64,000 nt of DNA, taken from positions 124,001 through 188,000 of the forward strand of contig JBAMDO010000181.1 of assembly GCA_037074765.1 (NCBI GenBank). Reading direction: 5' to 3'. The notes beneath the pieces were generated by a model that worked only from the letters and a program-made list of their open reading frames with translations, was not told where the DNA came from and ran no database searches. Both the position numbers and the translations under genes were made by a program. Shown piece by piece: positions 49,105 through 62,908 of the stretch; position 1 is the first letter of the stretch, and the number at the start of each line of letters is the position of its first letter. Source of the DNA: Mansonella perstans (Eukaryota; Nematoda; Chromadorea; Rhabditida; Onchocercidae).

Positions 49105-52100
49105 CTGAAATAAGTCCTAGTATTCCTCATACTGCCATATCTTGCAATCAAACATCCGTGCAATCACTATTTCTGTTTCTTTATAACTTTAGCTTTATAC
49201 CATTAAGCCATAATAAATAGTGAAGCATCGAAGTTGACAATTGTATATTAAAACCGAAAACAGTTTATTTGTGTCAACATAGCCATACTTCGTCAGCAAG
49301 AAGATCGTATATTTCGCAAATTGATTTATGAAGAAGTTCCGCACGAGCAAGAAATTCAACAAGCCTCCTTTCGATTACTACTTTTCAAATAATCTGTTAC
49401 CTGAATTCTCATTACCTAACAAAGTCAACTCTGTTTTCTTTTACTTCTCGCAGTGCCTTTTGTCCTTTTACTCTATCATCCCTATAGGCTATCAAGCACA
49501 CTCAGACAACATTTTTAAAGGGCTGTTCACATTGAAGTAAGTACACGAAAGACTTTATTGAAATAAATCTACATCATCATTTTATTCACATCATTCCTCT
49601 AATGCTTTTAATTAATGAGGAAGAAATTACTGTGTTTCATCATTTAAGTATCTCAAAATTTAGAAAAAATGAGAAGCTGCGTGATACGTTATACGTAAAA
49701 GCAAAATGCATTATTAATGATAACATCATAATACTTAAAAATTAACGTGAGAACTAATCTTTTTGCAGTAATTCTTATCGACTGGAATTTATTCTGTGAA
49801 TGAATTATTTTCAACGACGCACTCTGAACAAGTTCGTTGAGAGAGCAGTAGCAGAAGAAACAGCTCAGGCCTTGTTTATTTTCACTCTTCTCTGCCAGGT
49901 CCTCCTCTATGTTGTCTTTTAAACTTCTCATTGATTCCGCAACTCCATCCTACCCTATCATATGATAAATTCATAATACTATTATCAATTTACTCTTTTT
50001 CTTTCAAATATCACTAAAAAGTTTCTGGTAAATTGCCGGTCGCTAATGCATAGAAAAATTTTCAGCAAACTTGCTCTCTGCACAACATGCATGCAGACGC
50101 GCTAATTAATGATACGTTTTTACTTTTTAATAAATGCTTCGTTATGCAAATATCATCACTTGAAGCATGGCAACAATTGCCATTAGTGAAATTAGCGGTG
50201 AAAGATAACACTGACAACTATTACTAGTTTTCGCGTGATTGTAGAAAAACGTGCGGTAAAAACACTATGCAGTAATGCTATCCAGAAATAAGTTATCTAT
50301 TTCTGATATAAATTTCAAAAATACCACGAAACTCTGCAAAACTTCCACGGGGAACATGTTATTGGCAGTTAATCATATTTTAGATAACAGTTATTATTTT
50401 ATTTATTCATTAATGAATTCAACGTTTGAACAATACTGTCTAATAGCTGCTTTCATTCCAAACAAGAATTAAGCAGAAGAGCAATCGCGATGCCCATGAA
50501 ACTTAAAATATGCTAGCCATCAACATTCCGCTGATTGCATCGCTTTTAGAGCTATTGTTGCTGATATTGCTATCGGAATATGGGAATAGCATGGGTGAGA
50601 CGTATGCCTAAACCGAATAAGATAAGCGAATCATCGGATTCTTTCTTCTTTACCCTTTTTTCCCATCAACTATTGCAAGAAGGACTCAGTGTCCTGAAAC
50701 ATCCATCGCTGACCTTGATGACATCGAAAACATCTACATAATTTATATATGATTAAACACTAACTTCTTACGATGCTTTCAAAAAAATTAAATTTTGTGT
50801 TCATTAGTGTATATTTATAGCAGGTATACATTAAGTCGTACATCGGATCCTGCGTGATATATTTAAATTGACCTATTTGATTCTATCAATTCTCTTGCTG
50901 GAATTTGTTTAGAGCTAAACGAATATCTCTTATTCCCAGTTGAGAAATTACGAAACAGTACTAATCAAAAGGCTATTTATTTGTATGACAGAGGTATCTA
51001 TTTACTTACTTCCAGTTTTTTCCAACACCTACAGTATGTATTCAATTGAACACTTCAATCAGAAGTGCTTCTAACAGGCTATAGGATAGCAGAAAGGTAC
51101 AACCTAATTGCTGCACGGAAAGCACAAAATCATCTGCGACGAAAGCCTGAGAATTACGACCTGATAAGTCCGCAATTGCAACTGACGCCACAGTGTACTA
51201 GTATTACTGCGAACGGATAAAACTGGAATAAGCTTCCACTGATGAAACAGAATAATCAATGCATCAAAATGACACGATAACTTTTCCGTCCATTTCACCC
51301 TCGTCATCTCTGCAAGTTTGCTCCAATTTTGCGTTGAACTACATTCTACCATTGCCACAATCACCGTTCCTCTACAAATAAAAAGCTTATTATTTAATCC
51401 ACTGCATATACCTTTTCTAGCACTGTCACATTTCCGGAAAAAAACAAATGATTTCCGTTTTTGCTTTTCCAACACTGAAAGATGGAAAAAATATAAAAAT
51501 AAGATTATTCAGTATCTAAATAATTTTATTTGTTCAACTCACCTGCCGATAATTTTTGCTGACCGTGAAAACTGCTCAGACTTTTGCTGACTCCCATTTA
51601 AGCACGGTTCAAATCTGAAATTAAATCTATAAAATCAGTTTTATATACCTACACAAGACGAAATGTGAAGTTGTTTCAGTAATAGATGCATCTGTGTGAA
51701 CATGTGACACTGTTCAAAATCAGGATGTATTAATGAATTCTTTTCTTTTTTCTCCCAATTCTTTCATCCCTTTTCTCCCCATTTCTTATATATATATATA
51801 TAACAATATAACAATATATTTGTACATCATTATTATCAGAAAACTTGTTTAAAAAATAGTGAGAGATAATGATGAGAACAGAGTTTAATTAAAAGGCAAA
51901 ATTTTAAGTAAAGAAACCTAGAAGACAGCTGCTTTTCAATGTTGTTGACAACATGTTTGCTGTGTAGGAAAGGCGATACGCAAATATGAACAGTATAGTA
52001 TGTGCAGCTTGTACATTCCGAATCTACTGCGAAAATCCGTCTTGTATTTACTGAATTCCAGATTAGTGTTGCAGTCAGTATAAATAATGCTCGCCTATGA

Positions 52101-55100
52101 ACACATTGCATCCGAAGTATGATCTTGAAGAGGATAAATGCGTCTTAAAGAGCTTGGAAAAATGGCGTGCATTTGCACAAAAAATAGTGCTAGATTTAAA
52201 CATTCTGAAATTTATTCGTACATAGAATGCATTTGAGAAATGGGTCCACACCCAAGCCGCTAACACCATTAACAGACATGTTTATAAAATTACATATTTA
52301 TAAGTAAACAAATTGATGTCGAATTGGAAGGGTAAATAGAGCTAGGAAATTCAAATATGGTTGCGAAATGATTGCTCTAAACCAACCACTCTTTTTCTCA
52401 AATAGTTTAACACTTTTTCGCCATTTAAGATTACTCCTACTCTCATTCTGCTGAAGCAACTTAAGTTTCAATTCAACTTTTGCAAAGAGTACGATTTCTA
52501 TAATCTCCATACATCTTACGTTGGTTTTCGACGGCAACAATAGTATGTGAAAAAATAAAGCGCAAAAAGAAGGCGAATGAGATGCCTATCTTTTACTGTG
52601 AAAAACAATGAAGCAAGAATGAGCTCAATTACTCATATGTTTTTATTATAATTTAATATCATCTTTCGGACATATTGTTTACTCTTTTTTTTTCATTTGC
52701 TAAAAACTATTAATAGAAGCTGCAATATTCGCACCATGAGTCATTATAACTTAATTTTATGCAAACTAAAAAATAAGAACAGAACTCAGCTCATTATTCT
52801 AATTATTATTTCCCGTTCATCTTTCAGTTTTGATTTGCACCATCGTAAACGCCTATTTGCGTGGCAAAATTCACCGTTTCAACAAAAGTTTAAAATGAGT
52901 TTTTATTTGTCGGAGATTGACTTATACAAAATCCAAGGACAGATCGGGAATATATGAATGAAAATCCAGAGACGTTTCTTTGGATCATTTTTTACTACTA
53001 TATGGAACGCAATTGGAAAAACTAACATCAGAAACTTCCAAATTTCTTTGAACCTTGCAAGTGTGTGATAATAACAGCCAGCCCTTACTAGTGACGTGAC
53101 TTGAATAAACTTGATCACATGCAGTCGACAACATTCATAAAGTCAATAAGACAAAACTGATAGTGAAAAAACATCGAGATATTTCTTTGGTTTCTTTGGT
53201 TCGAGTATGTTTTTTACAGCAGTAAATGCTCTCTCTGATAAATGCATTATCTATACAACAATGAGAGCAGGTTTAGAATCTTTTAAAATGCTTCCTTTTA
53301 AACGACTTTTTTTCCTTCATAGAAATGAATAACCCGAAAAATTAATTAAAGTTTGAACAATATTTGTGCTCAATAAAAACTTCTATAGAAAAAAGAAAAT
53401 TGTTTAAAACAAAATTATTTAATGCAGTCTCAATCGTATGCATATAAAAAAATTTTACCAAAATATTAATTTTCATTAGCCTAGAATAGCTTCGGATCAA
53501 GGAGGGAATCCTGAGAATTAGCATGAAGTATTTAAGTGAGCCGTAGTTTGTCCAAATACCAGAACACTGAAAAATTCACAATCATGTTATTCATCATATC
53601 GAAATAAAAATTTTATCACCCATCATATCAATTTTTCCAAACATTTCATCGCATAATTATAGATATAAATACTATTTTATCACCGTACTATTACCATATC
53701 TTCATTAGGCCGTCATTATATTATGATCTAGCCAGCTCAGTACACCATCTGCTATATAAAATTTGTGGCCATTATGAGCAATTTGAAATGTGACAAAAAA
53801 AAATTTTGCTGAAAGTCGTTTTCTTGAAGCATGGAGCAAAATTATATGTTTGCTCTCCTTAATTCAACCGCAGCTTTTAGTTCGTGTTTTTCTTTCAATC
53901 TTTTTTATAAAAATTTAAATGAATTTAAAAAATACATGAATTGCGATAAAATACAAGATGTAACGTAAAACTGCAGGGGCTAAAGCTTGAACTTGAACAT
54001 TTTCTTTGTAGCTAAAAACATCAACACAACCAACTGAATGTAATTCAGAGTTGTTGCCAAATTGAAAGAAGGACAACTGTAATTTAAACAGTTAGAATTA
54101 GCACTTTTTGATCCAAACATTATTAGACAAATAATTGCATAAATAGATTTCATGAATACATTAGAAATCTTAAGTTGATCTTTTTCAAAGCATCTCTTAA
54201 GTTGATTTAAAAATCAGTCTACAATTTTACAAACTATATCAGTTCTTCATATTTTTAGTTTATGAAAAAAATTTCCCGCTTTCACCAAAAAATACTAAAA
54301 TATTTTCAGAGACTGAGTAATATCTTAAACAAAACAATGAAAATTTCAAGTATTCCTGAAGTTGTTATCCGATCTAAAGCAATCAAAATCGAAATTTTTG
54401 AAAATTCTTTCAACTTGAATTTTTCTATCGTAAGGTAAAGATTAAGCTTGAGGAGCTGTTTATTCAAATTTATCTTGGAATTAAAAATTTTTGCTTAAAA
54501 CAATTTAACTCAAAATTCAACCCTAAGCTTAACTGTGTACATAAACATAAAAAAAAAATCTAAGATGAAGCTTAATTTTGAATTTTTAACAGTCTAACAG
54601 AAAGAAAATTTTATTCCAAGATAAAATCCACCAGAAAATCTCTTATTTTTTCTGAATCAATAAATCAATCTTTGCTATTAAATATTACTTATCATAAATA
54701 GAATAAAATAAGTTTCCAAATAGATGTTTCCCGAATCAGACAATCTTCTCCCAGTCCAATTTCTCAATCTTCGGATACTGTATTTTTCAGATTAAACGCG
54801 CCAACCGTAAGCAGTCCCGGAGTGATTGTATGCAATACTGTCGGATTTGAGACGCTATGAAAATCTAAGTCTGACATTACCAGTACAATTCATGCGTTCC
54901 TTTTCTGTCTACCATCACTTACGTTCATCGTTCTTTATTACTCTAACTGTCTCCTATGAGGCATGTCATCTGAACTATTTTGATGTTCATAAAGGAGTCC
55001 TATGGTTGAGGGAGGGCAATAAGGTGTGATAAGCGTTTTGTACGAGTGCGGGTTGCAATCTTTCAGGATGGTTGTTATTCAAATTTTCACAATTTCTTTT

Positions 55101-55450
55101 GAAAATAATTAAATTTTTGTTAAAGAATTGAAATAATTAAATGAATTGATAATTTCAAGTAAGTTCCATCATTGAATGAATGATATTTGATTATTGTGAA
55201 TTAGTAATACTTATTATGTGTACTTAATTATTCGAAATGCTAAATGATATAAGTTCCATGCATTATATTCATTATTAATATTAATTTTTACAATAAAACC
55301 ATTTGTATATGGCTTTATTAACTTTATATTTATTAAATTTTATCTGTAATATATGCGAATGATAGTAACAATTATTTGATATATAATATGTTATTAGGTC
55401 GCAAACCGTCTTGTACGGCTATATGCGGGGTTTCGCGAAGAGGAGCGAGC
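49105..55450. other. 6.3-kb AT-rich spacer between divergent genes
   Basis: Mostly featureless AT-rich DNA with an AT dinucleotide run at about 51787-51803. The minus-strand frame starting at 49931 may be the first exon of the membrane protein gene. A 123-codon minus-strand frame at 51104-51475 has no domain or splice context. A plus-strand frame at 54826-55029 is likewise unsupported. The last part must hold the promoter of the R3HCC1-like gene. Confidence 0.5.
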
Positions 55451-58400
55451 ATGACTAATTATGGTTCGTTCGCTCAAGGAGATGGTCTTTTCACCGATGA
55501 ACGGGACAGGTTGGTTTCATCCCTCTCTCTCTCCTTTCTGTCTCTCTTTTCCCTCTCTCTCCCTCTCTCTCTTTGTTTTTTTTCATTCTTTCGTCCTTTC
55601 TTTCTTTCTTTTCGTAGCTTCATACCATTGGATTTTTGTTTCCCGGATTACTTATTCTTATTCGAGTTTACTTTGTAACTATTTGTAATTTAGAATTTCC
55701 TTCATATTTAACCTTTCGATTATTTCGAAGGATTGATAAGAAAGACTTCGCGTCAACCAGGCAGCAGCTTCCTTCTGGCAACGTCGTGAAGCAGCTGCCT
55801 GCTACAAGCTTTGGGCAAAATTTTCCACCTTGCACCAGCCAAAATATCGAAAAGTTGCAACTTCCAAATGAAGATATTTGTGCACCAAATCTTGAAGACG
55901 TCAGACGAGCCGCAAAATGCTTTGCTAAAACAGCTATCGGTACTCCACACGGTTAGTTTGTTTGTGTGTCCCTTTGAACTAGACGAAATTGTTTCATACT
56001 TGCATTAAAAGTGATAGTATAAACAGATCCGAATTTAACTAATCAAGTTCTGATATAATTACCGGTCTCTCATCAGTATTATCAAGTTCCTATGAGCTTT
56101 ATAACTGATAAGATGTTATGTGTTCGGACAGCATTTTGGTAATGTTCTCTATGTAAAATACCATATCTTTCATTTTGTTCAATCTGCATGTAAATATGGT
56201 TCTCAGTAACTTGGAATTTTTCATATTCTGAATAAGTCGTGATAGTATTTCCTTTATTGACAAGAAAAATCAAAAATAACTTTAAATGTTTTTCAATGAC
56301 AACGTACATGGTTTCATCTTATTCCTACTTTTTTTTTGTGCAGTCAGATGTTCAGATTGGAACCAGTGAGAACTAATATTTCAGGCTTACAAGAGCAGTC
56401 TGTTGACAAGTGGGACATCTCTAATGGTGATGTTGAAGATGCTGAATTTGCTTATGTTTTGGACAACCTGCCGACCTCTTACGATGATTTCGAGTCAAAA
56501 GTACTTACACTTTTAATTTTTGAAAGTAATTTGTTTTCGAAATTAAATGGTCTATTGCTATTTGATCTAGACATCTTAATATAATATTGTTGTTTTGCAG
56601 GAACTTTACCTTAAGTTAGAACGTAATTTGTCGAGCCCATTAATGACTTGTCAAAGTCCAAATGCAGATTCTGGACGTGTATCCGCTGGTTCAAGTTTTA
56701 CAAAATCGTCGAACATGTATCTCTGTGATGCTGGAAGTAATCCGCCAGATGCGGACGACCTTGAAGTATATGTCTTTTTTACATACGCTGCGCAGTGAAA
56801 TAGTTTCTTGGTTCGTGCGGTGTACAGTTTTTAATTACGCAATCCACATTGACTCCAAATTTTCAGGTTGCGATGATCAATCAGTCATTCGAGGAACAGC
56901 AAAAGCAAACTAAGCTATATGCGAGTCCTGGTTTAAAAGACCTGTTCTATTCACAGCCGAATACTATTGATGATCGTGTTGCAGTTAAAAATTTTGACAA
57001 GGAAACTATTAGTACTGCAAAACACTCATTGTTGGTTGCCGCAGATACTCATAAAAATGAGTGCACTGAACCACTCTTTCCTGCGGATTTACTGCTTACC
57101 GGTGTTTCTACAAATTCAATTATTTCCAAAGTTGGTTCACCGTGGACTGCCTGCAAAGGTTGAAATTTCATACCGTGAAATTTTGGTTTTTCTGCTGGGC
57201 GTTTTCGTTTGCATTTATTGCTTTTATCATTTGCAGAAAAGTTTGCAAAAAGAGACTCTGAAATACTGGCAGCAGTTAAATCATCCGATATTCAGGAAGT
57301 AGCAAGCAATCCTCTCTCACCCAAAGCTATGACTGAATTTAGTTCAGGTTCGCTATTTCCTTTTTTTTTTTGTTTGAAAAACATTCGTGAGAAGTGGATC
57401 TGACTTTTTCGGCATTATTGTTTTGAACGCCTGAATTCACAGGTCATGGAAAATTGACTTTCCATTAACCTTCTAGCGTAACTTTCTAAATGAGAAAATG
57501 TAGGTTGCGTCAGCGAGTGTTAAACCCTTTACGTGTTAGAGGTACTCTCATTTTATCCACCATTAGATTTAACTTTTAGACGATTGGGAAAGTATAGAGA
57601 ATTGGTTATAATGGTGGTTCTTTCGATATACAAGAAATGATTATTCATGATGCTTCTGTCCGACATGGTAATAAATGAAAGAAAATAAGCAATTAATGAT
57701 GAGATGGTGATGACAGTAGCACTTAAAAAAAAAAAAATTTTCAGTGTGTTACAAATACTCGGTATTGTTTTCCGCTCATTTTCAGAGTGCTTAATACGAT
57801 TTTTATCTAAGATCTGTTTTTAGTATTTATTAATTCATGAATATTTTTGAAGCATCGCACGAGGCATTTGGAAGTTCATTTGTTGCAATGAAGGCCATGT
57901 CAGCTTTGATGGGATCTCAGCATGTGAAAGGACCTCAGGTTTTATTTCATTGCATCGTTTTTCAAAATACTGCGAGAAAGCTTATGATCAAGCATGAAAA
58001 AAATCGATTTTTCTAGATACATTTTAGAGTTGAGATATTTGAGACGTTTTCTGGCTTTTTATCTTCAAACTTTGTTTTGAGAACGTTGTTTTTCTTTTGA
58101 ATCATCAGCTTGTTATAGGTAGTACTCAGTTTAATCATTGCTTTTTTATCGTAATTTTTTCTTGAACCATTTCAGTTTGCAACTGTTAATCATCTTCCTC
58201 TTTAGAAATTGTATAGATGGCATTTTGTGCAACTTCATGACTGTCAGACTTAAGTTACTTTATGTAAATGTTTCGAAAACTTCATTTTTTTTGAGCAATT
58301 TTTTAGCAGCGATTTCAGTCATGTTTTCAGGGCACTTTTTCAACATCTGCAATAGATGACAATATGGATGCTACTGAAGCTCTAGCTGTAGATGTAGTCG

Positions 58401-59972
58401 AGAGTCTTTTTGCTAGAAGCGGACTGGCGGAAACTTCATGTGCTGTAGAAGATTTTGATAATCAGGTTTTTCATGTTGATATTCATGTTGACTTTTTTCA
58501 GCGTAAAATTTGCATTTTGACAGCGTAAAATTTACATTTTGTTAAATTTATATTTTAACAATATCTTTTTTTTTCAGCCGTTAGATTTGCTTTTTCCAAA
58601 TAATAAATGATTGTTTCTGTAGATCATCAGGTGAAATAATTTGATATATACAAATGCATTTCGTAGGTAAATTCGGCAATTACACTTCTGTAATCTCAAA
58701 TATTCATGATTCTACATAATTTCTATTTCCACTTATTTGCAGAACATGGCAGAAAGCAACAATGAAAATGGTGTACTGAAGCCAGGCAGCAGTAAATTAA
58801 CTTCTTTGACGGAATCAATAGATGGTAAAAAGAAACAAGAATCACCAGGTGAAGGAATTAAGAGAAAAGACGAAGCCGTGGTTTTCAACAGCGGTGCAGT
58901 CGATTCCTGGGAAGAACTTGACAGTGATGACTACAATTCCAAACTTGTTAATGAGGTTCACATTGTCGCCTGAAAAATTGATTTTTCAAATTGCAGTTCT
59001 TTTTTGAGCATACTTGAGTTGTTTCCAGTCTTTCGAATTAATTAGATGCCAGGAATCCGTATGAAGTTTGTTTCTTCTTTGAATTGATTAATGTATTATA
59101 GTTTCGCTTTTAATATATAGTTCTTGAGTAATATGAAGTTACAGATCTTCTGATGGTTTTTCTAGATTCTAGTTCATATCTGTCTTACAGATCGAAATAG
59201 CGATGTATAAGGTAAAGATTCGGAAGCCGAAAATCAATTACTTCAGTATTCCTCCTGTTGATCCCTGGGATGATAACTTACTGCCGCACGTTTTGGAAGC
59301 GTTCAACCTTCCCATTAAATTTACGGAAGACGATGTGAAGCAAGAGTTAGCCAAACATGATTGCGCTGACGTAGCTGTTCATCCTGTTGATGACACGCAT
59401 TGTTTGGTCGTGTTTGCATCAAAAAATGCCGGTAAATTCCAAAGACGGCATTGTAATAAGATAACTACAGTATAAAGTGGAATTATTAGTCTGAGGAAAA
59501 GACTAGTTTGATTGCAGCACTGCAAGCGATGATTGCTGTTCGACAAGGACAAGGTACTGCTAAGGTACGTCTTCGTTCGTTATGTGATGCGACCAGAGCT
59601 ACACAGGAAAAGGCTCGCAAATATGAAGCAAACCTTCGCCCTCATAAGCCACGTCCGCAAACGACATCACTTGTGGCTCGCCGTCTCGTCGAGGTTGCTC
59701 TTGGCAAACGCTCAAATGTTTCGGCGCAACAGATCAGCAGTGAAAGAAAACAGCTGAAAGATGCGAAAGGTTAGTAAGCATTACATTTTCATTTATCCTT
59801 TTTCAGAAGAAAAATTTGCTACATCATGTGTTGAAAAATAATTTTCAAAAGGTTCAGATTACTTCCTTCGGTAGTTATGAAGGTTCATTTGAGATTTTTT
59901 TTTTTTTTTAATTTTAGTTACATTTTAGATTTGAAACAAGCGAAGGCTGCAATTTGGGAAGACGATCCATAA
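55451..59972 (+). CDS. R3HCC1/R3HCC1L-like protein
   Basis: 12 exons: 55451-55509, 55731-55951, 56385-56500, 56601-56765, 56867-57158, 57237-57347, 57853-57938, 58331-58465, 58743-58955, 59191-59431, 59518-59769, 59929-59972; 644 codons plus stop. The C-terminal part (from about residue 480) matches the R3HCC1/R3HCC1L family: LLPHVLEAFNLP, VDDTHCLVVFAS (an RRM-like fold in the family), DATRATQEKARKYE, SLVARRLVEVALGKRS and a terminal AIWEDDP. The preceding acidic box VDSWEELDSDD matches the family's SWE-x-DD motif. The long N-terminal part is polar, Ser/Gln/Asp-rich and apparently disordered; I see no R3H domain in it. No signal peptide. The start Met lies about 50 bases after a ttattag site at 55398, a possible trans-splice acceptor. 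Function of the family is poorly known; a role in RNA handling is only inferred. Confidence 0.82.
55521..55612. repeat. CT-rich pyrimidine tract in intron 1 of the R3HCC1-like gene
   Basis: About 90 bases of ctctct, cttt and ttctt units on the plus strand with almost no purines. It lies just after the first donor (55510) and makes two spurious Ser/Leu/Phe-rich open frames. Confidence 0.75.
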
Positions 59973-62437
59973 AAATGTTTGTGGGGCGTGTGATTTATTT
60001 TCTTTGGGCGAACCAAAAAAAAGTGCAAGCAATAAAAGCAGCGTAGTTGGTTAAAAATTGGTAACTGATGCAGATTGCTTTTCTTGAAATTTTTTTTTTA
60101 TAATTCATTCGCTTTTAATGCTGTAAAAAAAAGTCATAATCAATTTGTTCAGCCTTTTTTTCCATTTACTAGTTCATCTTTTTCATTTCTCACTATTCTA
60201 TTTGTTTTTCGTATTATCGTTAACAATTTTGCAACTCTGTCTCGTATTCTTTCGACTGTTTTCATGACGCGACGTCCATTTCACATTATTGCATTCATTT
60301 TTCCTGTACAAGTGTGAGTCTTTTTTAATCTTGCTGTTCGCAGGAATTAAGTCATCTTTTTGTGAACGCACTTATTAATATCAATTCTTTTTTCCTGTTT
60401 CGAAGGTCAGTTTATCTTTTTTTTTTACTATTTCCTTTGAAAAGAAAAATTCGCATCCAACATATTTGATTTTTGCCACATGTTGCTTTTATATCATTGC
60501 ACTTTTTATATGGTTTCTGTAAGAAAGAGTGTTGCCGTGAAACAAGTCTTACATTCTTTTCAATTAGACGTATTTTCTGGCACGGACCTTATTAACAGTT
60601 TCTATATATATATACATTTATACATATATATATAAATATAAAGTGCGTCAAAAAATCTTCGGCTTACTGCTTGTTTGCTCGACGTTCTCAATTACTGGAT
60701 ATTTAACCCAGTGATTCTATAAGTGGATTTGTCTCTCTCTGTTAAAGCTACATTTCATTGTATCTTTACAGTTGATATAAGCGAAATTTCAATGCATGAG
60801 TTAAATTGATTATTTCAAAAATATTGCGTTTACACTCATTTCTGACAGTTCTATTGCACTGATATTTTATTTGTTAGCATGTCACTACCTACCTACATTT
60901 ATCTTCAAATAAATGTTTTTGGTGATCTAATGATTATCTATAATGAATAGCGATCAAAGCAATACTTACATGCACACGATAAGGAGCCTTATTTTCTCCA
61001 TGATTTTGTTTTTTCTGTATCGCAGTGTTATCTTATGAATTGTTCAGTTTTTTTCCATGCAATGGTGTGATTTATGCTAGCATCTTTCTGATTATTATTA
61101 TTCGCTTGACACTTTCAATAACGCTTTCTCTAAAATCATTTCCGCCGTATGCTTTCTACAAAACAAATGTTTTTGCTTTTTAATGAATTACGTAATTTTT
61201 TTTTTTTTTTTTTTTTTTTTTGCAGCACAGGTTTGGGCTTAAATTAGAGTTTCGCATGTTATGTTTTCCAGCTTTGTCCCCTTTTCTAAGTTGAATTCTA
61301 TCGAAATTTTCGATTGCGGTGTTTCAATTTCATTTATATCTGTGTATGTGTATGTATCTGTATGTGTGTATGTTGTTAATATCTGCCGTCTTTTTTTTAT
61401 TTTTCTAGACATTGAGCTGTCGCAGACTCTGTTGCTATTTAGATCACTATAAGAGAGGTAAAGGTCTGACAGTGCAACATTCTTTTTTGAAAATTTCTTC
61501 TAATTTGATAATATTGCTAGCGTTGAGTTAATACCATCAAGTTCATTAATAAAGTTCTACAAAACTGTGGGAATATTTGCACGGCATCTGGAGTTTTTGC
61601 GAGATTCATCATAAGAAGTGTTTTCATGTTAGCTAAACTTTAAGAAAAACGTCATAACGGAATAAGAGCAAGTGCAATAATCAGGGTAGTTGATTCAAGG
61701 ACGGTTATGGTTACATTAAAGAAAGTGGTCGACCATTCATTGTTTATCAGACTGAATGTGTTACCCTGCAGTAAATGGAGGTATTCAAGGAGTAACGTGG
61801 TATGATCTTCGGAAGAAAGGTGACTTTTAAAGAATCTTTAGTTAAAATTTCCATGCAACAAAAAAATTTGACGGAATTTAGCCATACTTTTTTCTGCTTT
61901 AAACATATGCGAACCATTTCCACATGGGTTTATCAATGAAGATAAAATCGCAGTCGTGCAGAACGTTCATTTTTCATATTTTGCCTGATTATAGGGGAGC
62001 GAGAGATAATAAACATGTTGAAATTCGAGAAAATTTTATTTTGCGTATACTGTGAACTATTAATTTGATAGTGAACAAGTGGATTTTTGTGTCGTATTTA
62101 GTGTTAAGATGGTCAAATTTCTGTGGTATTCTGATCCCTCTTCAGTTTTCCATTTCCTTGTTCACCATTTTCGTCTTTATAATTCTTTAAGATGTGAATA
62201 GTGCAAGGTCGGGGACATGGGACTAAGAGGAACGACGATAATTATTATCCAATGAATAATTGTTTCGGTTAATGTCTAAATGGCAGTCTCAGCCAGCTAT
62301 CTTACTTATTCCCGCTTATCACGATACCTTATCTTGTTTGCCTCATCTTTCTTTTGTTCAGAGCAACTAGCGATTGTAGAGAATTTTTTTCCTAGGAATA
62401 TATTTACAAAATATTTATTTTAAAATATCCAGCAGAG
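59973..62437. other. Downstream of the R3HCC1-like gene, no gene seen
   Basis: AT-rich DNA with a T tract at about 61198-61220, a TG/TATG-rich microsatellite-like run at about 61340-61375 and a short ta-repeat at about 60602-60640. No exon-quality frame is visible. The first few hundred bases are probably 3' UTR. Confidence 0.55.
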
Positions 62438-62908
62438 ATGTCTGAAGTAGTCAAAATGCATCCTGCTTTTCTTTTTTAACATATCATTATGGTGATGCAA
62501 ATTTTAAATTATAGTTTTTACATTCTTTTTTTTAAGTTGACACGCATGTGATCCAATGAATTCCTTGTTGACATTGTTTTACATGACTAAACTATTTAAT
62601 ATTCCCAAAAAGTTTTCAGTTTCTTGAAGTGATTTTTTTCATTTAAAGAAATTCTTTTCTTGAATTATTTAAATTGTATAAATGAAGAAATCCTTGCTTT
62701 CGAGGGAATTATATATAATTGCTCTAAAAAATAAAATATTTTTCACAGTACTGTATTTTGATCACCACAGTTGCCCATGAATTAATAATTATTGGCATGT
62801 AATTTGCATATTAAATGAAATTTCTGTCTAATTGATAATGTTCAGAATGCTATGAAGTTGGCAGCCTTTGCATACACATTGTTGAATTATGATAATCCAT
62901 TTGATCAG
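62438..62908 (+). CDS. Possible first exons of a gene leaving the window
   Basis: The exon-like segment 62846-62908 has a ttcag acceptor and a cag|gttgat donor and reads NAMKLAAFAYTLLNYDNPFD in one frame. The ATG at 62438, six bases after an atccag site, gives Met-Ser-Glu before a gtagtc donor and is in phase with it. A three-codon first coding exon is unusual but occurs in nematodes. No further exon is recognised before the window ends. Confidence 0.3.

Noticed and set aside
51104..51475. 123-codon minus-strand frame
   Set aside because: No recognisable domain, no convincing splice sites and a length compatible with chance.
55376..55688. Ser/Leu/Phe-rich plus-strand frames past the first exon
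   Set aside because: They are translations of the CT-rich tract in intron 1 of the R3HCC1-like gene.
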